A DNA stretch of 64,000 bases, taken from contig NC_023758.2 of NCBI RefSeq assembly GCF_000499845.2, forward strand, positions 10,637,927 through 10,701,926. Direction: 5' to 3'. The position numbers and the translations under genes are program-made. A model generated the notes under the pieces. It was not told where the DNA came from. It was given only the letters and a program-made list of their open reading frames with translations, and did not search any database. This stretch comes from Phaseolus vulgaris. Its lineage: Eukaryota > Streptophyta > Magnoliopsida > Fabales > Fabaceae. Shown here piece by piece: positions 50,440-62,667 of this stretch (the stretch's first letter is position 1; each line of letters begins with the position of its first letter).

Positions 50440-52103
50440 ATGTCTGAGTTTAAAATGCCTTTTGCTGAAGGTGCGTCTATAAATAGACCTCCTATGTTTG
50501 GTGGTGTGAATTATGCTTTCTGGAAAATTAGGATGAAGATCTTCATGGAATCTATTGACATGGGTATTGGGATGCAGTGGTCAGTGGACCTTTTATACCT
50601 ATGCAGGTTATCAAAGAAGAAACTGTGAAGAAGCCTTGGTCTGAATGGAGTGAAACTGAAAGAAAGAAGGCTCAATATGACTCCTTAGCCAAGAACATCA
50701 TCACCTCTGCACTGAATATGGATGAATTCTATAGAGTGTCTCAATGCAACTCAACTAAAGAGATGTGGGAAGTACTGGAGGTAACCCGTGAGGGCACAGA
50801 TGATGTGAAACGTTCGAGGAAGCATTCACTCATTCAAGAATATGAGTTGTTTAGGATGCAATCAGAAGAAAGCATTGCAGATGTGCAGAAACGGTTTACA
50901 CATATTGTGAATCGTCTCACTGGTCTTGGTAAGGTCTTTGACAAGGAAGAACTCAACATAAAGGTGCTGAAATGCCTTGATAGGAGCTGGCAGCCTAAGG
51001 TAACAACAATCTCTGAATCCAGAGATTTATCCAAGATGTCTACTGTTGCACTCTTTGGAAAATTGATTGAACATGAGTTAGAACTCAAAAGATTGAAAGA
51101 ACAAGAAACAGTGGAGAAAAAAGCCAAAGGAATTGCCTTAAAGACTACCATGGAACATGATACAAGTGAGGAAGAGAAGAATTCTGAACATGATGAGACC
51201 TTGAGTTTGCTCACTAGGAAATTCAGCAGGTTTCTTAAAAGGAATAACCGAGACAGAACTCAACAAAGAAAAAGGTATTCTAAATCCAATGACTCAAATT
51301 CTTCTAGTTATACTTGCTTTGGTTGTGGCAAGCCAGGTCATATAAATGTTGATTGCCCAAACAATCAAAACAAAGAAAAATCAGCAAGCAAGAAGAGTGA
51401 AAGAGGCAAAGGAAAAAGAGTTTATATCTCTTGGGAAGAGAATGATGTATCCTCAACAAGTGACTCTTCAATTGGAATTGAAGAAGCAAATTTGTGCTTC
51501 ATGCTGAATGATGAAGGATCAACATCTGATTCAGTAAGTGACTATTCAACTGATTCTGAAAATTATGATCAGCTATTAATTGTCTTTAAGGAAACACATG
51601 ATGAAGCAAATAGATTGGTTGTCATATGTAACAAAATGAACAAAGTAAATAGGGTACTAGAACCTAAAGTTAAGGCTCTTGAAGAAGAATTACACAAAGC
51701 TAAAACTGACTTGGTTAGCCTTGAATTAACATGTCTGCATGCATCAATAAAAACTTGTGAAAATTGTAAGAAACTGGAAAAACATGTTGAATATCTGCTA
51801 AAAACACTATCAAGTTTCACCAAAGGAAGAGAAAATCTTGAAACACTGTTGGGTTCACAAAATGTTGTTTTTAATAAGAATGGTCTAGGATACAATCCTG
51901 GAATGAAGAAAAATGTTAAAAAGCTATCCAGTTTTTTTGTTCCTTCCAAAACAGGTTTTTCTTCTTTTAGCAGTTCAAATACTATGCATACTGCATCTTG
52001 CTTTTACTGTATGAAAAATGGACATATCTCTAGAACATGTAGAGCTAGAAGGTACCTTGTTCCCAAAGGGTTAGCCAAATGGCTTCCTAAGGAAGGGTAT
52101 TAA
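50440..52103 (+). pseudogene. copia gag, frameshifted
   Basis: Starts MSEFKMPFAEG at 50440, with the N-terminal RPPMFGGVNYAFWKIRMK block of copia gag. A single-base loss near 50566 moves the frame, and the rest (50577-52103) continues in the next frame through the UBN2-type gag region. Two CCHC knuckles follow: CFGCGKPGHINVDC (about 51315) and CFYCMKNGHISRTC (about 52000). The acidic Ser/Glu-rich and coiled-coil stretch between them is typical of Sirevirus gag. The frame ends at TAA 52101-52103, and pol continues in a different frame. Confidence 0.9.
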
Positions 52104-52161
52104 TCATGTTGGACCCTAAACTAGAAAGGGGTACCATATGTGTTAAATCTGTTTTGTTTTG

Positions 52162-55100
52162 CAGAAAAACAGCAAGAAAAATCAGTGATACTTGGATAGT
52201 GGGTGTTCAAAACACATGACTGGTGATGTTGCTCAATTCACAAGTTTGAAACTTAAAGCTGAAGGACACGTCACATATGGTGATAATAATAGAGGAAGAA
52301 TTCTTGGAAGAGGAGATGTTGGTACTGCAGAGTCAACCACAATTGAGAATGTCCTATATGTGGAAGGATTAAAGCATAGTCTCCTAAGCATTAACCAACT
52401 GTGTGACAAGGACTACAAGGTCAATTTTGAAACCAACACATGTACAATCTCAAGTGAAACTTCTGGTAAGGTGTTGTTCACAAGTAGAAGGGTAAATAAC
52501 ATCTATCTCTTAGATATCATGAATAGGAACTCTGAAAATGAATGCTTGTTATCAAAAAGTGATGAATCTTGGCTGTGGCACATGAGATTAGCTCATATCC
52601 ATACTAATCACTTGAATAAGTTGAAGTCTAAAGATCTTGTGTCTGGATTACCAAATATAAAGTTTCAAAATAACAGATTGTGTGATGCTTGTGTAAAGGG
52701 AAAACAAATTAGAACTTCCTTTAAATCAAAAGATGTGATTTCTACAAATAAAGTTTTAGATGTTTTGCATATGGACTTGTTTGGGTCATCTAGGACTGCT
52801 AGTTTAGTTGGAAATTACTATGCCTTGGTAATTGATGATGATTTCTCAAGATATACATGGACCTTGTTTCTTGCTTCTAAAAATGATGTTTATAAAGCCT
52901 TTAAGAAACTAGCTAAGGTTCTACATAATGAAAATGAAAATAGCATAAAATAGATTCGTAGTGATCATGGGGGGGAATTTCAAAATGCAAAGTTTGATAG
53001 GTTTTGTGATAAACATGGGATCATACATAGCTATTCTGCTCCTAGGACACCCCAACAAAATGGTGTAGTTGAAAGGAAGAATAGATCATTAGAGGAATTA
53101 GCTAGGACCATGTTAAATGAATCTGATTTACCTAAATATTTTTGGGCAGATGCAGTATACACTGTCTTATGTGCTTAACAGAACCTTGAGTAGACCTATT
53201 CTTAAGAAAACTCCCTATGAATTGTATAAAGGTAGGAAGCCTAGCATTAGTCATCTTAGGGTCTTTGGTTGCAAATGTTTTATTCTTAATAATGGTAAAG
53301 ATAATCTGGGCAAATTTGATCCTAAATCTGATGAAGGAATACATATTGGATATGCTATAAATGGACATGCTTATAGAGTGTATAAAAAAAGATTGCTTGT
53401 TGTGGAAGAATCTATACATGTTGTGTTTGATGAAACAAATTGTACTGTGCCTAAATCTGTTCTGGATGAACCTGGTGTGGATGATTTAAGAACCATTTTG
53501 CAAAAGAATCAATCTAGTGATCTTGATGCAACTAATCCAAATACTATCAAAGAATCTATTGTGAATGCAGGATTGCCTAAAGAATGGAAGACTCCCAGGA
53601 ATCTCACACTTGACAATGTGATTGGGAAAATTGAGAAAAGAGTCTCAACCAGAAATTCTCTCAACAATTTCTGCAAGACAATGACATTTGTCTCACAAGT
53701 AGAGCCTAACAATCTTGAGGAAGCTCTACAAGACAGCAATTGGATAGCAGCAATGCAGGAAGAACTGAACCAGTTTGAATACAATGAAGTATGGTCCTTA
53801 GTTCCAAGAACACATGAGATGAATATCATAGGAACTAAATGGGTGTACAGGAACAAGATGGATGAACATGGGGCTATCACCAGAAATAAAGCAAGGCTGG
53901 TTGCTAAAGGCTACAACCAAGAGGAGGAAATAGATTTTGGTGAAACCTATGCACCAGTAGCACATCTTGAAGCTGTCAGATTGCTCTTAGCATTTTCCAG
54001 CATACAAAGATTCAAGTTATTTCAAATGGATGTTAAGAGTGCATTCTTGAATGGTTACATTAATGAAGAGGTGTTTGTATCTCAGCCTCCAGGGTTTGAA
54101 AACTATAAAAATCCAGAACATGTGTACAAGCTCAAGAAGGCATTATATGGATTAAAACAGGCACCTAGACAATGGTATGAAAGGCTAAGTGAGTTTCTGC
54201 TTTCTCAAGGATATAACCGTGGCAATTCTGATAAAACTCTATTCATAAATAAGAAAAGAGAAGACATTATACTTGTGCAAGTTTATGTAGATGATATCAT
54301 CTTTGGATCCACAAATGAAGAAATGTGTGAAGCTTTTGTTGCTGCAATGAAAAGTGAATTTGAGATGTCAATGTTAGGAGAAATGAATTTCTTCCTTGGA
54401 CTACAAGTAAAACAACTCAAGGATGGAATCTTCATAAATCAGGCAAAGTACTGCAAGGAGTTGCTTAAGAAGTTTGATATGGACCAATGCAAAGCAATCA
54501 ACACTCCTATTTCAACAAGCTGCCAGCTGGATCAGGATTGTGCAGGAAAATCAGTGGATCAATCAAAATACAGGGGTTTAATTGGTTCTTTACTATACTT
54601 AACTGCTAGTAGGCCTGACATTATGTTTGTTGTATGCTTATGTGCTAGATATCAATCTGATCCAAAGGAATCACATTACAATGCAACTAAGAGGATTATG
54701 AAATACTTGCAAGGGACTAAAGATGTTGGACTATGGTATCCAAATAATGTTTCCTTAAGCTTGTCTGGTTTTTCAAATTCTGACTTTGCAGGTTGCAAGG
54801 TTGATAGGAAGAGCACAAGTGGAACTTGTCACATGCTAGGGTCAAGTCTAATCTCATGGCATTGCAAGAAACAAGCTTGTGTTGCACTTTCTACAGCAGA
54901 AGCTGGATACATAGCAGCTGGAAGTTGTTGTGCTCAAACATTATGGCTAAGGCAACAACTAAGTGACTTTGGAATTCTCTTAAATAAGATACCTATAAAT
55001 TGTGATAACACTAGTGTTATAAAACTGTCTAAGAATCCTATCATGCATTCAAGAACTAAACATATTGAAATTAGACATCACTTCCTAAGAGAGCATATAA

Positions 55101-55240
55101 CTAATGGAACTTGTGATATTAAATTCATTGGCACTGAATTTCAATTGGTTGATCTCTTTACTAAACCTCTTGCTAAAGATAGTTTTTACTTTCTTCTAAA
55201 TGAATTGGGTATCATTAGCTTAAATTGTCCCCTGCAGTAA
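52162..55240 (+). pseudogene. copia pol (PR, IN, RT, RNase H), broken
   Basis: The protease block YLDSGCSKHMTGD (52189 on) is preceded by an in-frame TGA (52186-52188). The pre-integrase segment LWHMRLAHIHTNHL and the first integrase block follow, then a TAG at 52951-52953 just before IRSDHGGEF, and a frameshift near 53160. From there to the stop at 55240 the frame is open: integrase end (RVFGCKCFILNN), reverse transcriptase (FQMDVKSAFLNGYI, KALYGLKQAPRQWYERL, YVDDIIFGS) and RNase H (ending KHIEIRHHFLREH and VDLFTKPL). Two RNase H blocks differ from the usual pattern (see findings). The host effect is nil beyond occupying space. Confidence 0.92.
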
Positions 55241-55304
55241 CAATTTCAATCTGTTATTTTATGTTGTTCTTTATGAGGAAGACTTGATACTGTTGTACTG
55301 CATA

Positions 55305-55898
55305 ATGAATCAGCTTAAGGTAAATTGGTTGAGTACTATGGTAGAACACATGCTGAAATCCACAAGGCTCCCTGATTATCGATTTCCATTTGCAATATTT
55401 GTGTCCAAACTCATTGATTACTTTGAAGTGGATACCACAAATGAAAGGAATGATACTATTAAAGCAGCAAGTGAAATAGACAACTCCACTCTCATGAAAA
55501 TGGGCTTTCACAAGGAGGAAGATGGTTGGATTTTCAGAAGAAATGTTGCTCATAGAGCTGACCAAGAAGCTGCTCATCATGAAGATGGAGAGGAAGAGAA
55601 TGTTGAGATAAATAGAGAAGAAGAACGTGTGCAGCACATGGATGAATCACCTATTCATTCTTTCGTGAATGAAGATGTTGCTGCCATAGATTACAATGCA
55701 TTGGTTGCATATCAAACACCTGAATATAGAGGTGAACCTCTATCAATGTTTGAAAGACAGGTTCTGGACAGGCTGGACACACTCACAAATAATCAAAAGA
55801 CATATTTCGAAATGACTCAAGCAAGGTTTCAACACTTAGACTACCAGATTGAAGGGGTCCAGGAGCAACTAGCTGAGCTACACTATAAGCACATGTGA
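55305..55898 (+). CDS. Extra ORF after pol, Sirevirus-type, partial
   Basis: A 197-codon open frame from ATG 55305 in a frame different from pol. The N-terminal half contains RLPDYRFPFAIFVSKLIDYF, MKMGFHKEEDGWIFR and an acidic run. The C-terminus is amphipathic and probably coiled coil (LDRLDTLTNNQKTYFEMTQA). This matches the C-terminal part of the additional ORF found between RNase H and the 3' LTR in Sireviruses, called envelope-like in some elements; its function is not established. The N-terminal part of the family ORF appears to be missing, so the frame is probably a remnant. Placement inside the retrotransposon argues against a host gene. Confidence 0.6.
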   Translation: MNQLKVNWLSTMVEHMLKSTRLPDYRFPFAIFVSKLIDYFEVDTTNERNDTIKAASEIDNSTLMKMGFHKEEDGWIFRRNVAHRADQEAAHHEDGEEENVEINREEERVQHMDESPIHSFVNEDVAAIDYNALVAYQTPEYRGEPLSMFERQVLDRLDTLTNNQKTYFEMTQARFQHLDYQIEGVQEQLAELHYKHM

Positions 55899-56302
55899 TC
55901 CTTCCCAAATCTATTTCAGTTATGTTCTGTTGAACAATTTGGTTTCTAATTTTTCTGCATTGGTTATGTTTGTTTTCTGGTTAGTAATGGAACTTTATGC
56001 TGTTTTTATTTCGAACAATTAAGTATGGCTATGGTGTGTTTCTTTTATCTTGTGCTCCCGTTCTGTTTGATGAATCCAAAGGGGGAAAAGAATAGCTTGA
56101 TATAGGTTTTGCAGTTGAGGAATAATTCATATAAGTTGCTGATGTGATTTAGATATTAAATTTGTAGGGAGGTACTTGAATCTGTTACATTCTGTTTTAA
56201 CATCTAAAAGCTCTTGTGCTTTTTCTGGTATCTAGTGTTATACAGGTTCTTGATCATGATCTTTCTTCAAAGTTATGCAGTGCAAAGGGGATTTGTCTCC
56301 AT

Positions 56303-56317
56303 CAAACAGGGGGAGAT
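56303..56317 (+). other. Polypurine tract
   Basis: CAAACAGGGGGAGAT directly precedes the TGTTG start of the 3' LTR. Additional G-runs in purine context occur upstream at about 56077 (AAAGGGGGAAAAG) and 56284 (AAAGGGGA). It would prime plus-strand synthesis. Confidence 0.85.
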
Positions 56318-57757
56318 TGTTGAAGATGGATGAAGCTTATTCTCTACCTAGTTTTAGTGTGTGTTTGATGTAGAAAATAGCTAGTTTGCTTTGAAGTTTG
56401 TAATGGGTTAAGATGGTCTTGTATTTAGGCTTGTGTATGTGTAAGGTTGCCTTTTGCTACATGACCTATCCTAAATGCCTAATCAAGCTTAGATCAAGCA
56501 CATGAAGTGGTTAAAAGTTTTTCAAAAAGCTTTTTAGAGTTTTCTAAAAAATCAGGATACTGCACAAAAATAAATTTGTTTCTCTGTAAAAGAATAAGTT
56601 TATTTTTGGTTTGCTAAAAGGCTTTTCGAAAGTTGGTTAGGGCACCAAAGGTACAAGTCAATCAGTTATTTCAGTTAGCTGAGTTGGCAGTTTTCCTAAA
56701 ATAAATCTGTTTAGTTTAAACTAAATCTGTTGTTTTCATAACAGCTTTTCAACTGTTTTTTGAAAAGTAGTTAGAAACTGTTTTCTATATAAAGAAAAGC
56801 TTCTCTCACATGAAAGGTTGTTGAGCAATCACGATTTTGACAGAGATTAAACACTTTCTGTATTTGAAGAAGGATTGAATTGAGTTTTTGAAAGGTTTTC
56901 CAAAGTAATCTTCAAGTGTGCTTCTTCTAGGAGAACCTTGATCTTGATGAAGGTGCTGGTGCAATTCTGCAACAACTGATCTACTGGTTTTAAGTTCTTG
57001 CATCTTCTATTCAGGTGTTATCTTTCCTTTATTGTTGTCTGTAAAGGTGTAAGGGTTAGTCACTCTTTGATAGGGTTTCTTGGAGTGCAAGGTGTGCTGA
57101 AATAGGGTTTTTCAGCTTTGTTGGTATTGTTCTTGTAGGTTTCAAGAACTGTTGTGTTGTAATTGGTTGAAATTGGTTTTTAGTGGATTTCACCTTGGAG
57201 TGAGGTGAAACTGGATGTAGCTCTTTATGAGTGAACCAATATAAACTGTGCTTGCCTAAATCTTCTCAACTCTGCACTCATTTCTGGTTTTTGTTTAATC
57301 TGTCAAGAACGAAATTTGTTTACTTGAAAATAAATCTGTTAATTCTGGGCTTAATAAAAACTGTTCCTTGTGATCTGGAAAAGTTCTTCAATCATAAACA
57401 AAGCCTTTGAACATAAGTTTGTACTGAATAGTTTCCTTCATTAAATCCTTGATAAAGATTCATTGTCTTTAAAGCCTTGTGTTGAATTCTCTTGATTGCT
57501 CTTTTGGCATATTTTGTGTTCTACAAAACTGTTAAAAGTGAACAAATTAGTTGTTGTCATATTTCACTGTCTGATCTCAATTCTGATCTGAATAGGTTTG
57601 GCTTGTATTAAAGTGTTGTGAAAAAATCAATTTGTTCATTCTAAAATCAATCTGTTCTTTTTCCTCTAATAAACTGAAAAATAGTTTGTGTTTGCGAAAA
57701 TTTTGTAACTTCAATTCACCCCTCCCCTCTTGAACTTAGACATTAATAGACCCAACA
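56318..57757 (+). repeat. 3' LTR, 1440 bp
   Basis: Starts TGTTG and ends CAACA, a 5-bp terminal inverted repeat. The start is fixed by the polypurine tract and the end by alignment with the 5' LTR remnant. The stretch at about 56785 (TATATAAAG) may be its TATA box. Confidence 0.92.
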
Positions 57758-57760
57758 ATT

Positions 57761-57836
57761 CCGAGATGTTTAGAAATTCCTGGAAATATCGGGGGTTTAG
57801 AAACCCCTAGAAATAACAGGGGTTTACAAAAACACC
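57761..57836. repeat. CACTA subterminal motifs, right of the insertion
   Basis: Phrases CGAGATGTTTAGAAATTCCT, AAATATCGGGGGTTTAG with AAACCCCT, and AAATAACAGGGGTTTAC with AAAAACACC, spaced about 27 bases apart. They continue the array seen left of the copia insertion. Confidence 0.65.
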
Positions 57837-58184
57837 GGAAAAAAGTTGATCTTCCAGGAGTTACTGGAAACTGCCTGCAATCCGTTAACGATGTTGCATC
57901 TTCCAAAGGAAAAACAAATTGGGTACCACACTTAGCAGAATTTAAAACCGTCAGAAATGTTAAATATAACCTCGTTAAAAATAATTTTTCTTGTAATGGT
58001 AGTTGGGTTAAATAATTGCATAAGCTCATTTTCTTCTTTATTAAAGTAATTTTTGCATTTATTTTATCTAAATATTTCATGTCTTTTAAGATTATATAAG
58101 TCAGATTTTTAATGTTATTAAGCTTTCTAAGTCATAAAGTGATAAGTAAGGGTATGGGGAAGTCAATTATAGTGAAAAATAAGC

Positions 58185-58362
58185 GCTAGTGAAAATTTAT
58201 TTTCAAGAGAGTCTTAATGGACATTTACTTCTTATTGTTTTTTAATAGAATTATAAATATAAACATTTTGTAAGCTAGTGAAAATTTATTTTCAAGAGAG
58301 TCTTAATGGACATTTACTTTTTATTATTTTTTAATAGACTTATAAATTTAAACATTTTGTAA
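58185..58362. repeat. 89-bp tandem duplication
   Basis: GCTAGTGAAAATTTATTTTC begins at 58185 and 58274. The two copies run to AAACATTTTGTAA and differ at only a few bases, so the duplication is recent. Non-coding. Confidence 0.9.
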
Positions 58363-60837
58363 GAATTTGAAAGATATATGAATTTTGAAAGAAGATTGAG
58401 TTTTTTCTTTTGTGTGAATATTTTATAAAGTTATGAGTTATAGGAATTAAATTTTAGTCTTATCATAGTAACGTGAGAACCACTTTACAATTTATAATTT
58501 ATCATTTACTTTCTCATATTTTCTCATATTTGTTTATTAAGTATGTATGACATCAATATCTTTTCAAAAAATAATACTAGAAAACTCTTTCTTTTCGTGT
58601 TCTTATCAAGTGAAGCCACACACAAAAAGATTACTTAAAAAAACACTTGATTGTGACATCGGAGGGGTGAATAAAAAAGCTAAATAACAATCCAATTATA
58701 AAGCAAGAAAAATCCTAATAATAAGAGATACGAATATTTTTAACTTTTAAAACTCCTAATATAAAGATAAAAATCACGAGTTCTTCAAACCAAAAAAGAA
58801 AATGAATATATTATGAATAATAAAAGGTATAAGACAGTCAGCAGCAAGTACAACAACATTTCTTACAATCACTGAAAACAAAAATAATATTTTAAAATAA
58901 GAAAGAAGATGAAAATCCGAAAAAGAAAAATGGTAACTAGGAACAATTTTTCATTCTCTTTAGACTGCGATTCACAATCCAATGGTTACCATTTTGGCCT
59001 CTCTCTTTGGTAGGGAAGAAGTAGCTGTGTTCCAATACAACTTGCTAAAGACACAAATTTTACCACTTTCAAATATTATAATCAATAACATTAGGTTATT
59101 TTCTGTCACCCTTTTATGATTTTTTTTCATTTCTTTTTACTGCACATAAGTTGTCATATCAATATACTGTACTATATTATTATTCGTAGGTGGGTGTTGG
59201 CAGTTTGCACTAACCTATATGTATATGAATCACCTCATTGTTGAAATCCAAGCAAGCATGGGAATCACAAAAAAGTGTCAAACAAATAAGACACCAGAGA
59301 ACAAGACAAACAAACGCATCTACGTAGGATTTAACATGGTTTGATTATCAATCTGTAATCTAGGTCCACAGTTAACTAGTTAGGTTTTTATTCTATTTGT
59401 TACAATTTTATTACAAGTACAAAGATTTCTTAAATAAAGATTATAGAGGAAACACAATAATTAAACTCACCCACTCACTAAAATATGGTGTCTAATGAGT
59501 CCAGCTTAATCCGTACTGACTTCACATTCAACACCAACATCTTAAGGACCATAAACACGTTTGCTTAGTTACATATTCATAACAATTGTTTATAAATCAA
59601 AAATCAATTTCATGAGTACATGTAGTGTGAAACATGGTACTAGTGAATGATAGAAAATGAAACAGAGGTTGAATATACTAGACACACATGATGAATTTGT
59701 TATTGGAACTTGGAATTGTTGCCAAACTGAGGAGCAAAATGACCCATCTCATGGAGAATATAGTGTGCAGAAATTAGCCTGTTGCATGAATAAATTTCGC
59801 ACATCTCAGTTTTCCATGTACTGCATTGGTAAAAGGGCAAGTCCTTTTGTTGTTTGTCTAAGGAGGTAATAGAAAATTGGCCACATTTGTCTTGCTCTGT
59901 CACAGTGTCTCTATTTGCTTTCTGCTTTTGGAAGGATCATATATTATTATATAAAATGTTGAATCTGATCTTGATGATTTCAAGCATTGTAATGCAAGAC
60001 AACAATATCATCACGTGGCATCACATATTGCCAGCTATGTATGTATATATACCCATTATTGGTTACTGTAACTTGGTCTTCAAAACCATCATGATCATGG
60101 ACTGGTGCTTAACTAGATCTGACTCATGATCATTAATTCAGGTTGCACCACACAAAAAGTTGGAGTGGGAATTTTGATAGTAATAACAAATTCATCATGG
60201 TGCTAATCTTTCCCTTGCTCTTGTGAGATTTTTAAGCTTATCACTACTGAAGGCTAAAAAGAAGAAAATAAATTATGTGGCCAAAGATGAAACATATGGT
60301 TCATTGGTTGCTTGATGTTGTTGGGGACCACACAGCAATTTATTTATGAGGAAAGGGTAGCTATAATAATGCAATTTGTTGTAAGATATTATATTATAAA
60401 AGAATAACTATTAGTAAGGGGCATCAACCCTCATGTGATCTCATCTATGTTTTTTTCTTAGAATGTGGGTAGTTGGAGAGGAAGTGTTGTCTATTACCTA
60501 TTTTGATAAATTAAAAATACAAAAAAATTCACTGTTTCAACTTTTGGGGGGAAATATTACATCTGTAGAGCATAGTAAAAAATCATGGTTTCAGTTTCTA
60601 CAAGTTAATTAAGAGGTTGTCAATGCATTTATTATTCCTATTTTCAATGTATATGCTAAAAAATCATCCTTTAATACATCAACAAGAAAACACACACCCA
60701 TGAACTAATGCATTGAATAATGAGGTTATTCTACCATTGAAAAACAGCATGATAATGTGAATAGACCTTGAAATTGAATAACATTTATTGACGTCTCTAA
60801 TGAAAAAAGAGTTTTTTTTTTAACTTTTTTTTTCTAA

Positions 60838-60868
60838 GGATTTATTTATTTATTTATTTATTTATTAT
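60838..60868. repeat. (TTTA)n microsatellite
   Basis: About seven TTTA units in spacer. Confidence 0.9.
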
Positions 60869-62667
60869 TTTTTTATGTTTGTTAACCGTCTAACCTGATG
60901 TAGATAATGTAAATTCGTGTTAACCAGATTTCTGGAAAAAAAAATTATATCAGACGAAAACATAGTCCAACATAAATTTATATTACGAAATAAGTTTAAA
61001 ATGTCAAAGATTTACACCGAACCATTTGACATAAATTTTTGATATTTTTTAAATAATATTGATTTTAACTTCAAACATGAAATATAAAAATTTCTCAATC
61101 ATAATAATTAAATATTTAAACTAAAAAATAATTCAAAATCATATTTGTTAATCTAAAAAATTTATTAACAACAAAATAACATATGTTGAAGAAAATTATC
61201 ACATTTTCATGTTATGTTCCATTTTTTTCATCTTATTTAATAAGAAACAATTGTTTAGATCTAGGTATAATTGTCAAACACCACAATACCACATGTTGTA
61301 CACACTTTAATGTAATAAACTCATATATGTACCACCATTAGAATATGCATGTATCTTTTTATATTTCAAAATCAAATATAAATATTCTTTATTTTATTAA
61401 GTAACATTTTGTTTTGGAAGAATCTTCTTTAACAACTCCACTTCTATCGTTCATCAATTTCTTACTTTTAAACTAAAAGTTTTAAAATTGTTGATAATCG
61501 TGTAAAGTTAATGCATTTTGGATAGATGTTTTAAACTCTTAAACCAAATAATTCAAGATTTAATATAAATTATTAAAACTTAACCATTGAAACTAAATTT
61601 CAAATTGAAACTAAAATTCACTCGATATATATATGCATTAATAATACTTAATATAAATAAAATTAATATAACAAAAATACACAATATCACTCAAACAAAT
61701 TAAAATACAACTTACTTTTATGATTAATATAAATTTTCCTATAATTTTTCCGCGTGAAGATTTTAAAGAATTTTGTATCAGATCACGTAAGTTCTGACAA
61801 TCTACGTAATTAGATATTTTTCTATCAATGTATTTTTAGAATTATAAGTAGTATTTAATAAAGATTCTTCTAAAATACTCATTAAAATAAAAAAAAACAT
61901 TATTGAAAAACATCATTCTCCATTATTTAAAAAAGTTCTCAATAGAAAAATAATGTGGGGGTAAATTAGCTACACTAGAATGTGGTCCTTAATCTATTAT
62001 ACCCTCACACTGGCATATCTTATATATTATTTTATTGTACTAAAAAGTTATAAAACTATAATAATAAAAATAAAATAAATAATACTGATATTATATACAA
62101 TAATAAAAACGATAATATATATTTTTTAAATTAAAATATCTTAGAAAATAACTATTATTTTTTTTAATCAGATAATGTTTGTTTCACTTTACTTTTCACT
62201 TATTTTACCTATTTAATTTATCTGTATTTATTTATTTCCCCTATGAGAACACAGTCAACAACATTCATTCTCTATTAACGAAACGTATTTTAGAACAATT
62301 CCCAAGGGAAAAAACGTATATTTGATCTAAAAGAAAAGAATTGACGATCGTGTGAATACACAGTTAGATGAGTAAAGTAGTAGGAGATAAACGAAGGTAG
62401 ACAATAATGGCGGTTCATGATTCTCTCCATTAACATCACTCTTGCTTCCAATGGTCCACCACTCCCTCTTCCTTTTTCCATTTCCTTTTTCTTGTCTCTT
62501 TTGCCTTTCCCCTTCCCTTTTCCACCCCCTCCATCTCCACACTACACTCACCTCTCAAAAACTCTCAAAACCCACTCTTTCACTCTCTGCCACCACCTCT
62601 CTCACCTCCATGATTTAGGGTTTCCCTCCTTTCCAATACCCTGCATTTCCCACCACCACCATAACAA

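Larger units (their letters stand above)
50236..57757 (+). mobile_element. Ty1/copia retrotransposon, Sirevirus (SIRE/Maximus)-like
   Basis: Layout: truncated 5' LTR (50236-50393), initiator-Met PBS, gag, pol, an extra ORF, a polypurine tract, and a full 1440-bp 3' LTR (56318-57757). The domain order (integrase before reverse transcriptase) proves copia. Long LTRs, two zinc knuckles in gag, an extra ORF after RNase H and several purine runs before the 3' LTR point to the Sirevirus lineage. Every ORF but the extra one is broken. The inserted DNA sits in CACTA subterminal repeats. The 5' truncation removed the left target duplication, so the insertion duplication cannot be checked. Confidence 0.93.
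47330..57998 (+). mobile_element. Decayed CACTA (En/Spm) element split by a copia insertion
   Basis: Three lines of evidence. A transposase exon of the plant Transposase_24 / Ptta-En-Spm type lies at 48744-48986. The right end TTTTTCTTGTAATG (57985-57998) is one base from the CACTACAAGAAA terminus read in reverse. Matching short motifs (AATATCGGAGGTTT type) lie on both sides of the copia insertion. The left terminus was not found, and the main transposase (tnp2-type) was not seen, so the left boundary is arbitrary and the element is incomplete. Confidence 0.65.
57999..62667. other. A+T-rich spacer and NHL gene promoter
   Basis: No supported gene. Small frames at 59657-59869 and 59854-60129 show no domain. 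At about 59290-59590 a CTACGTAGGATTTAACATGG phrase and a TCTAGGTCCACAGTTAACTA phrase resemble old LTR DNA, unproven. From about 62430 the + strand becomes strongly pyrimidine-rich (CTCTTCC/CTTTTTCC runs), which suits a promoter or 5' leader of the gene at 62668. Confidence 0.5.

Noticed and set aside
59657..60129. Two small + strand frames between 58 and 62 kb
   Set aside because: No domain, no supporting splice sites and no conserved pattern visible; kept as spacer.
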